NCBI GenBank assembly: GCA_964489525.1
Contig: CAZAYY010000026.1
Span: 1-56,804, forward strand
Direction of reading: 5' to 3'
DNA length: 56,804 nt
Source of the DNA: CAZAYY01 sp964489525
GTDB taxonomy: Bacteria; Chloroflexota; Anaerolineae; Anaerolineales; JABWBV01
Positions within the stretch are counted from its first letter, which is position 1. Every line of letters starts with the position of its first letter. The notes beneath the pieces are model-generated. The model did no database searches. It saw nothing but the letters and a program-made list of their open reading frames with translations, and was not told the DNA's origin. Made by a program: the position numbers and the translations under genes. Shown here in pieces: positions 42,406 through 51,757 of this stretch.

Positions 42406-44520
42406 CTACCCCCTCACTCTCGCCCGCGCGTCCAGCGCCAGGGCGCCTTTTCCTTCAGGCAAGACCCTCAGCGGGTTGATTTCAATTTCAGCCAGTTCTG
42501 GGAAGTCGGCGGCAAGCTGGCCCAGGCGCAGCAGCACATCTTGCACTGCGGATCGGTCGGCGGGGGGCAGGTTGCGGTAGCCTTTTAATTTTCGCCCGGC
42601 CCAGGTGTTTTCCAACATACTCTCCACTTCCGGCAGGGTGAGGGGTGCAAGGGCAAACTCCACATCTTGCAGCCCTTCTACTTCCACGCCGCCTGAGCCA
42701 AACATAGCCACCGGGCCAAAATCGCGGTCTTGCACTGCACCCACAATCACTTCTTGCCCCAGAGGAATCATTTTTTGGATATGCACACCTTGGATGTCGG
42801 CATCCGGGTGGGCAGCCCTGGCCCGTTCGTTGACAATGGCAAAGCCATCTGCCACCCCACCAGGGCTGGATAGGTTGAGCAGCACCCCCCCAATGTCGGA
42901 TTTGTGCGGGATGTCTGGCGAGACGATTTTCAACGCAACCGGGTAGCCCAGGCTTTCAGCCATTTCCACAGCCTGCCCGGCGGTTTGGGCCAGCAGGGTT
43001 GCCGGAACCGGAATTCCGTAGGCGGCCAGGGCTGTGTTCACTGTTTCGGGGGGGAGGAACTGGCCTGCCGGCTGGCCTTTGAGCAGGTTAGCCACAGTCT
43101 CCCGGTCAATGCCTGTTGGGGTGATCGGTTGGGCCTGCTCCTGCGCCAGGTATTCTGCTCGCTGTGCCAGCACAGCCAGGGCAGTTGCTGCCCGTTCTGG
43201 AAAGCGATATTCCGGCACCCTGGCTGCCCGGAAGTGTTCCACGGCCTCCTGGATCATCTTTTCACCCATCACGGCCACCACAACCGGTTTTTCTGCCGTG
43301 TAGATGCTGGGTACCATGGTTTTGGCCACGCCGCCTGCTGAATCCATCGGTGGGCTGGGCAATATGACCATCACACTGTGCACGCCGGGGTCTTCGAGCA
43401 ATATTTGAAGACAGGTGGTATAGGCTTCGGAGCCAGCTCCAGCGAGCATGTCCACCGGGTTGTTCACGCTGGCCGCCGGAACGAGCACCTTGCGCAGGCG
43501 GGCTTTGGTTTCGGGCAGCAGGTCGGTCAGGTAGAGGCCGAGGGCTTCAAGCGCATCAGACGCAGTGACGCCAGGACCTCCAGAGTTGGTCAGTACGGCC
43601 ACGCCGCGCCCGCCCGGCGGTGGGCACCAGGCCAGCGCACGGGCCCAGTCGAACAGCTCTTCGCTGGTGTTGGCGCGGATCACCCCGGCGCGGCGGAAGG
43701 CGGCATTAAAAGCCGACTCTGAACCAGCCATTGCCCCGGTGTGGGAGGATACTGCCCGTTGGCCGCTTTTCGACCGGCCCACCTTGAGCGCCAGCACGGG
43801 TTTGATTCGGGTGGCCTGGCTGGCCTGCTCGACAAAGCGCCGTCCCTGGCTGACCCCTTCCATGTACATGGTGATGACATTGGTGTTTTCGTCTTCAACC
43901 AGGGGGGCAAGCAGGTCGGTTTCGGAGACATCGAGCTGGTTGCCCAGGCTGTATAAACGTGAGAGGCCAAAACCCTGGCCGCGTGCCCAGTCAATCACCA
44001 CGGCGCAAATTGCCCCCGAGTGGGAGATGAAGGCCACGTCTCCCGTGGTGGGACCGGGTGGGGGTAGGAAGGTGGTGTCCATTGGCAGGTGGGTGTCCAG
44101 GATACCAATGCAGTTGGGGCCGATAATGCGAATCTGGTGGCGGGCGGCAATTTCTCGCAAAACTTTTTCCAGGGCAGCCCCTTCAGCCCCTACCTCGCGA
44201 AAACCGCCAGAAGCGATGATCACCGCCCGGATGCCGCGCTGCCCGCAGGCTTCGAGTGAGTCGGCAACGTAAGGCGCAGGTACCAAAATCACCGCCAGGT
44301 CCACCGGGTCGGGCACTTCGGCCAGGGAAAGATAAACAGGGTGTTCCAGCAGCTTGCCGCCGCCCGGGTTAACCATGTAAATGCGTCCTTTGTAGCCGCT
44401 TTGCACCAGGTTGCGGGCCATCCCAAACCCCAGCTTGCGCGGGTTTTGCGATGCGCCCACCAGGGCAATACCTTTGGGGTTAAAAAACGGGGTCAAGGTT
44501 GGGTCAGTAGCCAGGCTCAT
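42406..44520 (-). CDS. ADP-forming acyl-CoA synthetase (fused alpha-beta)
   Basis: A 704-residue protein. The N-terminal CoA-binding Rossmann domain has IALVGASQNPRKLG. A succinyl-CoA-ligase-like domain follows with the phosphohistidine segment SSHTGAMAGSE near 260. The C-terminal ATP-grasp domain (about 480-704) includes VALKIVSPDIPHKSDIGGV. Such enzymes convert acyl-CoA plus ADP and phosphate to acid plus ATP, often acetyl-CoA in anaerobes. Its start overlaps the end of the giant subtilase gene by four bases. Confidence 0.92.
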   Translation of the reverse strand: MSLATDPTLTPFFNPKGIALVGASQNPRKLGFGMARNLVQSGYKGRIYMVNPGGGKLLEHPVYLSLAEVPDPVDLAVILVPAPYVADSLEACGQRGIRAVIIASGGFREVGAEGAALEKVLREIAARHQIRIIGPNCIGILDTHLPMDTTFLPPPGPTTGDVAFISHSGAICAVVIDWARGQGFGLSRLYSLGNQLDVSETDLLAPLVEDENTNVITMYMEGVSQGRRFVEQASQATRIKPVLALKVGRSKSGQRAVSSHTGAMAGSESAFNAAFRRAGVIRANTSEELFDWARALAWCPPPGGRGVAVLTNSGGPGVTASDALEALGLYLTDLLPETKARLRKVLVPAASVNNPVDMLAGAGSEAYTTCLQILLEDPGVHSVMVILPSPPMDSAGGVAKTMVPSIYTAEKPVVVAVMGEKMIQEAVEHFRAARVPEYRFPERAATALAVLAQRAEYLAQEQAQPITPTGIDRETVANLLKGQPAGQFLPPETVNTALAAYGIPVPATLLAQTAGQAVEMAESLGYPVALKIVSPDIPHKSDIGGVLLNLSSPGGVADGFAIVNERARAAHPDADIQGVHIQKMIPLGQEVIVGAVQDRDFGPVAMFGSGGVEVEGLQDVEFALAPLTLPEVESMLENTWAGRKLKGYRNLPPADRSAVQDVLLRLGQLAADFPELAEIEINPLRVLPEGKGALALDARARVRG

Positions 44521-47500
44521 GGGGTTTTCTCCTGAAGAATTGGGGTTTTGAGGAACATTTTTAAGGCCATTTTGAACTGCACCGGGCCTTGTTGAATCAG
44601 GGGCAGGTACACCGTGTAGCGCGGTTCAGCAGTTGCACTGGGGGTGGTTGTGGCTGTGACTGTCGCGGTTAGTGACGGGGTTTCGGTTGGGGTTACGGAA
44701 GGGATGTGGGTGAGGGTTGCCGTCGCGGTAGACGTGGGCAGGGCAGTATGGGTTGGGCTGGGCGTATATGTGGGGGTCCACGTTGGTGGTTGGGTCGGTG
44801 TTAAGGTTGCTGTGGAGGTCTGGGTGGGTGACAATGTTGGTGTTTGGGTAGGCGGTAACGTCTGCGTGGGGGTGGCGGTTGCGGTGGGGGTTGAGGAGGG
44901 TATTTGGGTTGGGGTAGGGGGTAAGGTTGCGCTGGGCAGCGGGGTTGGTGTTGGCGTTTCTGTGGGTGTGGGGGTTGCGCTGGGCAGCGGGGTTTCTGTG
45001 GGGGTTTCGGTTTTGGTGGGCGTTGCTGTATGGGTGGGTGTGGGCAGCGGGGTGCGGGTGGCCCGGAAGGGTGTGCGGGTTGGGGTTGGGGTGGGTGTGA
45101 ACAGTTCGCCGCAGGCATAGATTTCAATATCTACCATCACCTGGTTGGGCAGCAGCGGTGTGCCGAAGAAGGCCACCCCATGCCAGGTTTGCCCAGGCAG
45201 AATCAACTGGGAAAACTCAAGGTTGGCTGTCCACTGCCCGGGCAAAACCGGCCCGGAAGGCAGCCCGGCCAGGCTGAGCGTGGTCCCCTGAACAACGAGC
45301 AGTTTTAAGTCGAAGGTCTGGTCCAGGCCAGCCGCTGCGCCGTGAACTGCCAGCAGGTATTTGCCTTCCGTTGGCAGCAGCAGGCGCAGGCTTTCGTTTG
45401 CACCAGCGCCCACAGAAAAAGCCGCAATTTCTGTGTTCCAGTCAAAAACGCCGTCGTCGTTTTTGTCGTACAGCAGGTAGAGGTCCAGGTCGGGCGCGGC
45501 GCTGGAGAGCACCGCTTCAATTTTCCCGCCCTGGATGACCGTGAATTCGTGCGTTGTGCTGGCGGTGGAAGGGTCGGCGGGGTTGTCCTGGACTGCGGGT
45601 TGGGCGGGGAAAACCTGGGGCAGCGCCAGGCCAAACGCCTGCCCTTGCAGCCCATCCAGTTCCAGGGTGCTTTCAAGGGTTACCTGGCCCAGGGCGGGGG
45701 TGCAGCTTTCCATCTGTACCAGCGCCGGGGATGCCGAAAGGACACCCGCTGTCATCGTGAAGGGTACAGCAGCCTGTGCGCCAGCGTGCAACACCTGGTG
45801 CAGGGCAACCATGTGCAGCCCGTCTTGCAGTGGGGCGGCAGCCCAGTCGGCCATTCCGCCGGTGCGGGTCTGGAAGGACCAGCGGCTGGCCCCCAGGTAG
45901 GGGCTTATCGAGCCGCCCAGGGGGGCGAGGGTGTACGGCCCGAAGTAACCAGGCTGCCCAAGGCTGTAATCGTCCAGACCGGGGCCGAGGATGTGGAGAT
46001 CGAGGTCATTTGGCCAGGGGCCCTGCCAGTTGGCATGCACCAACAGTGCCTCGGCCCGGTTTGGCTGGCTTATGGGGTTATCCAGGAAGAAAAAGCGCCA
46101 ATCTCCCACTTCGGCGCGGAAGGCCCAATCGACATACCCGGCCACCTGCCCATTGTCGTAGAGCGTACTGGCTGGGGGCGTGCCGCCCGTGGTGAACCCA
46201 GGGCCTGGAGCGGCCACGTTGGCAATCACCGGGATATTGCTGGTTTGCAGGTCAGACTGTGCTCGAATGTTGCCTGCATACATCCCTACCGGGGTGTCGG
46301 CGGGGATGGTGAGTGTCGCCGTGAATACGCTTTGCCCACCTGCCGGAACGACCACAGGTTCGCCGGGCAGGGCCAACCAGTCCCAGGGGGCATGCTGGTA
46401 GAACGACAGCCGGATGGTGAAGTTTGTGATGGGAACCAGTGCGGTGCGGCTCTGGTGGCGCAGGCCAATAAAAAGCCCATCCCCCATGCGGGCCAGCGGC
46501 TCGCGCACCCACAGTCCCAGGGTATTCGATAGATTGTCATCCCGGTTGAAGCGGTTGTATTCCAGGGCGTCAATCTCGCCGTTGTTGACCACCCCGTTCA
46601 GGTTTATGTCGTTCCACAGCAGAGTGTCCAGGTCCACATCGCTCCAGCGGAAGACCTTGGGGCGCCAGTATTGGTTGGCGCTGAAATTGAGATCGGGGTC
46701 AAACTGTTCGAATGGGAAGAAAATTTGAACTTGCAGCAGATCTGTACCGGGTGGAATGCGGTTGGTGATGTCGACCAGGTAATCCGGGCGGATGTTCGAG
46801 GGGGCATCTGCCAGCGTGTACAGGCTGCTGGTGAAGGGGAAGGTTTCTTCTGCCACAAGCACCATCTGGTCGCTGGAAAGGGTGACTGTGAGCGGAGCAG
46901 GGGCGGGGTTGGTCAGGGTGAAAACACCGCTGGCAGCCTGCCCGGGGAACACCAGGCGGCTGAAGCCGGGGTAGGTTTCGCCGCGGTAGTCGCCCGTCTC
47001 CCAAACCGGGGGTGTGCTGAAAATGCCGCCGCCGCCTGCGGCAATTCGGGCTGCCTGGTAGGCGTTGAGCAGCCCGGCGCCCTGGCTGAAGGGGTCCATG
47101 TGCTGGTCTTGTGCTCCGGCCAGCAGAATGGCCTGGGCAGTGGGCGAATCGGGCCATATGCCGTAGCGCTGGAAGTAGGCATCGTAAACCAGGGCCAGCG
47201 CCCCAGCCGCCAATGGGGCCGAACGGCTGGTGCCCTGCCAGGCAATGGCCATATTCCAGCCGTTTGTGCCCACGTTGAGCGCTTCAGAGGCGGAGCCAAT
47301 CACTCCGTTGGCGGTGATGTCCACACCAATCGAGCCGCGTGCCCCTGGGCCGCGGTCGGTATGGGCGCTGATGTCTCCCCAGGTGATCTGGTCGAGCCCG
47401 CCCGGTGAGTCGAAGGTAGTGGTAGAGCCAAACTGGGTAGACGCACCCACTTCCAACCCATTGGGGGGGGCGGGGATGATGCGCGTGCCGTAGCCGGGGC

Positions 47501-49184
47501 CGCCGTTGCCAGCGGCAAATACTGCCGTCAGGGTGGGGTTTGTGCGCACCAGCATATCGAGCAGCCGGCTCACTTCTTCCCAGCCATCGTTGGTTGGGTT
47601 GGAGTCTCCCCAGCTGATATTGATGACCTGGCTGTCGTCCTGGGTTCCGGCGATGCCGTCGTAACCCAGCGCGGCAAACAGAAAACCATCTTCATAAAAC
47701 GGGGTCTGGTACTGGTTGCCGTTGGAGACCAGTTTGGCGTCTTTGCCTGTCCCAAGCACCATACCCGTGCCCGGTCCGCTGTAAGGCGGCTTGTAGGCCG
47801 GGATGGGCCCATTGAAATAGCCATTCACCACGCCCTGGGCAGCGGCGTTAGAGGCCACGTACTGTCCGTGCCGAGCAGCGCTCTGGTTGGGGTCCAGGAT
47901 GGCGAAGGCCACCATAGACCCATTGGCCGGGGTCAACCCGCCCCACAGCCAGTCGGAGGCCGGGATGGAGTTGAACCCATCGGCGATGAAGTAAACCAAC
48001 CCTCCCGACAGGTCGTTATAACCATCTGGCCCAGGGCTGGAGGCTGCGTGGTTCCAATAGTCCAGGCAGGCGGCCGGGGTGTTTTTATTGACCGGGGTTT
48101 CGTCTGCGAAGCTGTAGTCGCGATCTAAATCCACCAGGATGGTGTCGTAAACACCGGGCAGTTGGCTGTCTACCACCAGCACAGCGACCCGCTCGCCATA
48201 GATGGACTGCAGGCGGGTGTCGGGGTGGCTGCCAATGTGGTAGAGGCCGCTGGCGCTGGTTGGGCTGGTGGGTAGGTTGTAGCTGCGGTTGACGCTGCTG
48301 CCCAACGGGCGATACACACACGGCTCTCCCGCCGGGCAGGTGGCGCTGGTGTCGGCATAGTCGGCGGCGCCGGAGGCGATGTTGGTGGTTCCGTGGTAGA
48401 TATCCCGGGCATAGAGAAACATCGAATAACTGTCGAACATCTGCGGCCAGCCCAGGTAGGGTGAGGCCGGATCCGTTACCACGGCCCAGGTGCCGTACAG
48501 GTCGGGGTGGCAGAAGTCAATTCCGGAGTCGTTGATCAACAGCTTGACGCCTGTGCCCGTGTACCCGGAAGCCCAGGCTTCGGCGGCGTGGTGGTTGTCT
48601 TGCACATCCCACCAACCCCGGCTGGCAGCCTGGGGCGGTTCGGAGCGGGTGTTTTGCGGGGTGTCTTGCGCTAAAGCCACTTTGGCGGCAACTTCCGCCG
48701 GGTCCGTCATGGGTGGAATTTCATCGTCATAATCGCCGATGGGCTGGGAAAGGTTCTCTGCGGGCAGAATTTCACCCACGGCATCAAGGCTGGCCAGCTT
48801 AGGCAGCAGAATCGAAGCGATTGTCCCATACACGGTTTGGCGACCCAGCGGGTCCACATACGGACGAACAATGGCATCGGGCATGTAAGGGGAAAGATCG
48901 GTCCCGGCCTGAACCCGCACAATAACGGTTTGGGTGGCCAGGGCGCGGTTGGTGGCTGGGGCAGCCTGCATTCGTTCCAGCACAAGCGGGTGCAGTTTTT
49001 GTAGTACCACGGGCGAATCCATCCAGGCGGCCTGTTGGCTGATTGGAGCGGGTTGCAAATTACCCTGGCCTCTCTCTGCCAGGGCAGCAGCACCCGGGGC
49101 GAGCAGCCAGGCAACTGCTGCCGCCAGTGCGATGACAAGCCAGGCCGCCGGGTGGCGGTGGAGCGGGGAGCGTTGGTCAGGCAT
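44517..49184 (-). CDS. Giant secreted subtilisin-like protease with Thr/Pro-rich tail
   Basis: A 1555-residue protein. The N-terminal signal covers about 13-38. The S8 domain has Asp219 (INDSGID), His439 (ARHGQYVAS) and Ser653 (GTSRSAPLAAG), with an insert of about 200 residues between Asp and His. Beta-rich accessory domains follow (about 760-1370). A Thr/Pro/Ser mucin-like stretch of about 130 residues comes next, then YTVYLPLIQQG and a 20-residue tail. The catalytic Ser motif GTSRSAP lacks the usual Met. It overlaps the GH36 gene by eight bases and the acyl-CoA synthetase gene by four. Probably surface-bound extracellular proteolysis. Confidence 0.92.
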   Translation of the reverse strand: MPDQRSPLHRHPAAWLVIALAAAVAWLLAPGAAALAERGQGNLQPAPISQQAAWMDSPVVLQKLHPLVLERMQAAPATNRALATQTVIVRVQAGTDLSPYMPDAIVRPYVDPLGRQTVYGTIASILLPKLASLDAVGEILPAENLSQPIGDYDDEIPPMTDPAEVAAKVALAQDTPQNTRSEPPQAASRGWWDVQDNHHAAEAWASGYTGTGVKLLINDSGIDFCHPDLYGTWAVVTDPASPYLGWPQMFDSYSMFLYARDIYHGTTNIASGAADYADTSATCPAGEPCVYRPLGSSVNRSYNLPTSPTSASGLYHIGSHPDTRLQSIYGERVAVLVVDSQLPGVYDTILVDLDRDYSFADETPVNKNTPAACLDYWNHAASSPGPDGYNDLSGGLVYFIADGFNSIPASDWLWGGLTPANGSMVAFAILDPNQSAARHGQYVASNAAAQGVVNGYFNGPIPAYKPPYSGPGTGMVLGTGKDAKLVSNGNQYQTPFYEDGFLFAALGYDGIAGTQDDSQVINISWGDSNPTNDGWEEVSRLLDMLVRTNPTLTAVFAAGNGGPGYGTRIIPAPPNGLEVGASTQFGSTTTFDSPGGLDQITWGDISAHTDRGPGARGSIGVDITANGVIGSASEALNVGTNGWNMAIAWQGTSRSAPLAAGALALVYDAYFQRYGIWPDSPTAQAILLAGAQDQHMDPFSQGAGLLNAYQAARIAAGGGGIFSTPPVWETGDYRGETYPGFSRLVFPGQAASGVFTLTNPAPAPLTVTLSSDQMVLVAEETFPFTSSLYTLADAPSNIRPDYLVDITNRIPPGTDLLQVQIFFPFEQFDPDLNFSANQYWRPKVFRWSDVDLDTLLWNDINLNGVVNNGEIDALEYNRFNRDDNLSNTLGLWVREPLARMGDGLFIGLRHQSRTALVPITNFTIRLSFYQHAPWDWLALPGEPVVVPAGGQSVFTATLTIPADTPVGMYAGNIRAQSDLQTSNIPVIANVAAPGPGFTTGGTPPASTLYDNGQVAGYVDWAFRAEVGDWRFFFLDNPISQPNRAEALLVHANWQGPWPNDLDLHILGPGLDDYSLGQPGYFGPYTLAPLGGSISPYLGASRWSFQTRTGGMADWAAAPLQDGLHMVALHQVLHAGAQAAVPFTMTAGVLSASPALVQMESCTPALGQVTLESTLELDGLQGQAFGLALPQVFPAQPAVQDNPADPSTASTTHEFTVIQGGKIEAVLSSAAPDLDLYLLYDKNDDGVFDWNTEIAAFSVGAGANESLRLLLPTEGKYLLAVHGAAAGLDQTFDLKLLVVQGTTLSLAGLPSGPVLPGQWTANLEFSQLILPGQTWHGVAFFGTPLLPNQVMVDIEIYACGELFTPTPTPTRTPFRATRTPLPTPTHTATPTKTETPTETPLPSATPTPTETPTPTPLPSATLPPTPTQIPSSTPTATATPTQTLPPTQTPTLSPTQTSTATLTPTQPPTWTPTYTPSPTHTALPTSTATATLTHIPSVTPTETPSLTATVTATTTPSATAEPRYTVYLPLIQQGPVQFKMALKMFLKTPILQEKTP

Positions 49185-51618
49185 AGTTCACCTCGATTCG
49201 GGTTTCCCGGTCAAATGCCACGGCAAACCGCATCACCTGTGCGGGCAGGCCTTTTGTGGGTTGGGGTGGGGCCAGCGGCTGCCACTCGGCAGAACCCGGG
49301 CGGCTCTGTTGGCTTAAGGTCACTTTGCCAGGCAGCCAAAGATCGAAAACGCCTTCAGCAGGGCCGGGGCGCAGGAGATCCAGGGTCACCTGTCCAGGGG
49401 CTGTTTGCCAGGCTGCCAGTTCCACCCCCTGGGAGATGTGCAGGCTGCTGCCGAGGTAGGCGGGTTGGTTTGCCGCATGCGCCCGGATGGCGAGCACAGC
49501 ACAGCCATGGGCAGGCAGGTCCACAGACAGGGCGGGGAAATCTGCCTCCCAGCGCCAGGCCTGGCCGCTCCAAAAAGAGCGCACCAGGTAGTCCCCAGCC
49601 AACAGGCCGGCTTCTTGCCGGGTGAGGGCCAGGGTTTGGGGGCGATCATCCCAGTTGAAGAGCGCAAAAAGCTGCCAGGGCCCGGTTGGGCCGTCCAGGT
49701 TCAGGCGGGCCAGGCGCGGGTTTGGGCGGTCGAACGCATCCAGGATGGAAGCTCGCCCGCCCAACAAAGGCAGCAGGGCATGGAGAATTTCCAGCCTTTC
49801 CCGGGGCAGGGCGGCCAGGTCGTCCGAGAGCAGCAGGGGGCTGCCAGTCAGCGCCAGGGCAGAAGCCACGCTTTGCACCTCAGCCAGGGTTAGGTCGCTG
49901 TCTGGGCGCACCACCAGGCAGTCGCCATCGTTAATCCACCAGCGGCGGTGCATGGGGGCGCGCAGCAGCGTGTTGTGGACGGCATTCCGTGCAGAGGGCA
50001 TGCCTGGCTCGTCGCGAATCAGGCTCGAAACCCCCATTTCTTTCGCATACCAGCGTGGGGCAACATCCGGGCCGATGCGCATGGCGTCAAACAGGCCAAT
50101 GGCCGGCCCAAGCGGTGAACCGCAGGCCAGCAGTTCGGTTTGTGGGCCGGCTTTTTCGCGAATGAGTGCAAATGCGCGGCGCAGCGCCTGGGCACGGCTG
50201 AAGCTGGGGTCGTGGCGAATTCCAGCCAGCGCCCCGGCATAAAGAAAATCCAGTTTCAGGTAGCCGTACCCCCACTGGTGAGCCGTGGTTTCGATGACCT
50301 CGCCCACGTAGGCGAGGGCTTCGGGGTGGGTCAGGTCGAGGGCGTTGTGAAAGACCCCCCAGTTCCAGCCAGCGCTCACCGGGCGGCCCCAGCGATTGCG
50401 CAGCAGCCAGTTGGGGTGGCGGCGGGCGAGTTCCGAACGGGGGTGAACCGTAAAGGGGGCAATCCACAGCCCGGGCTGCATTCCGCTTTGACGGGCGGCG
50501 GCAGCCAGCGGAGCCATCCCTTCGGGAAAAGCCGGCTGTGTGGTGAGCCAGTCGCCCAGGGCAGCCTGGTAGCCATCGTCAATCTGGAACAGTGTCATGG
50601 GCACGTCAGTGCGCAACCGGGTGGCTTCGGCCAGGTTGCGCTGGATAATTTCAGCCGTTATCTGGGTGAAAAACTGGTACCATGAACACCAACCGGTGTG
50701 CAGTTCGCCCTCTTGTGGCAGCGCCAGGCCATGTTCGCGGGCCACAGCATCCATATAGAGGCCAAGCGGGTCGGGGCTGTGGGTTTGAATGAAAAAGAGG
50801 CAGGCCCAATCGGTTTCCAGGCGGCTGCCGGGGTCCAGGCGGGCCTGGTCGCCATTAGCCCACATGCTGATGGCTGAGCCGAGTGGATTCAGGTAGGTTT
50901 CGAGCGAACCGAAATGCTGGCGCTGTGACAAAAACCCCAACAGCATACCGGTTTGGCTGGTGCGGTCGCCCAGCACACCAAACATATCACTGCTGAAACA
51001 GCTTGTCCGGTACGGGTGGGGTGTTCCAGGGTTTTTACGCATGGGCAGGGTGATGGGACCCAGGTGAGTGCGGCGGAAACGTTCCCCGGTGGCGTAGGTG
51101 CGGGTGTCGTCCCACGAACCCCAGCCATTGGAGAAAAACACAGGCTCCGGGGGGTGTTGGGGGAAGGTGATTTGGCCTGGTTGGTAGCTGCGCCAGTCTG
51201 CGGCGCTGGGTGGGGGCAGGTAGCCCGCTTCGAGCATCTCCAGCTTGCCCACCGATACAGGAGCGTTTCCCTGGTTTTGCAGCCTCACCCGCCAGGTCAG
51301 CATGGGCAAGGTTTGCGAAACCGCAAAAATGACTTCCACAGCAACGCCATGTTCGTCTGGGGGCAAGATGAGGCGGCGAACATCCAGCGGCCCGTGAGCC
51401 GAGTCCATCCGCTCCACCTTAGACAGCCCTGCCTGCCGCCAGTCACCCATCCGTTGGATGCGGCGGCCCATCAGCCAGGGGGCAACGGGCTGGTAGTTCA
51501 GGCGCATCCGCGCCCGTTGGATTTTCCAACCCGGAACATTCCGGCTTTCAATGTAAAATGTAGCTTCTTCCAGGTTCAAGGCCAGGCCGACCGAGGGGCT
51601 TTCCAGACTGTAGTTCAT
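49177..51618 (-). CDS. GH36-type alpha-galactosidase-like glycosidase
   Basis: An 813-residue protein without signal peptide. An N-terminal beta-sandwich domain is followed by the (beta/alpha)8 barrel of clan GH-D. The likely nucleophile is Asp457 (YLKLDFLYAG) and the acid/base is Asp518 (RIGPDVAPRW); TLFQIDDGYQ (343-352) is also typical. The C-terminus is a small beta domain. It acts on alpha-galactosides or related sugars in the cytoplasm. First gene of an operon with the giant protease and acyl-CoA synthetase, an unusual combination. Confidence 0.9.
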   Translation of the reverse strand: MNYSLESPSVGLALNLEEATFYIESRNVPGWKIQRARMRLNYQPVAPWLMGRRIQRMGDWRQAGLSKVERMDSAHGPLDVRRLILPPDEHGVAVEVIFAVSQTLPMLTWRVRLQNQGNAPVSVGKLEMLEAGYLPPPSAADWRSYQPGQITFPQHPPEPVFFSNGWGSWDDTRTYATGERFRRTHLGPITLPMRKNPGTPHPYRTSCFSSDMFGVLGDRTSQTGMLLGFLSQRQHFGSLETYLNPLGSAISMWANGDQARLDPGSRLETDWACLFFIQTHSPDPLGLYMDAVAREHGLALPQEGELHTGWCSWYQFFTQITAEIIQRNLAEATRLRTDVPMTLFQIDDGYQAALGDWLTTQPAFPEGMAPLAAAARQSGMQPGLWIAPFTVHPRSELARRHPNWLLRNRWGRPVSAGWNWGVFHNALDLTHPEALAYVGEVIETTAHQWGYGYLKLDFLYAGALAGIRHDPSFSRAQALRRAFALIREKAGPQTELLACGSPLGPAIGLFDAMRIGPDVAPRWYAKEMGVSSLIRDEPGMPSARNAVHNTLLRAPMHRRWWINDGDCLVVRPDSDLTLAEVQSVASALALTGSPLLLSDDLAALPRERLEILHALLPLLGGRASILDAFDRPNPRLARLNLDGPTGPWQLFALFNWDDRPQTLALTRQEAGLLAGDYLVRSFWSGQAWRWEADFPALSVDLPAHGCAVLAIRAHAANQPAYLGSSLHISQGVELAAWQTAPGQVTLDLLRPGPAEGVFDLWLPGKVTLSQQSRPGSAEWQPLAPPQPTKGLPAQVMRFAVAFDRETRIEVNYA

Positions 51619-51757
51619 GGCATCACCTCTTTTCTATTTTAACTGGTATTTGCTCCCAAAAGGTAACATTTTGGCCTTTTGTGCATCTAATAGATGTAGA
51701 TTAATAAACCCAACCTGCGGCTCTCTTAAAGCTTGGTTGGTTACAACAGGAGAAAAC

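Noticed and set aside
44644..45120. Plus-strand Val/Gly-rich frame
   Set aside because: Antisense of the Thr/Pro-rich tail of the giant subtilase.
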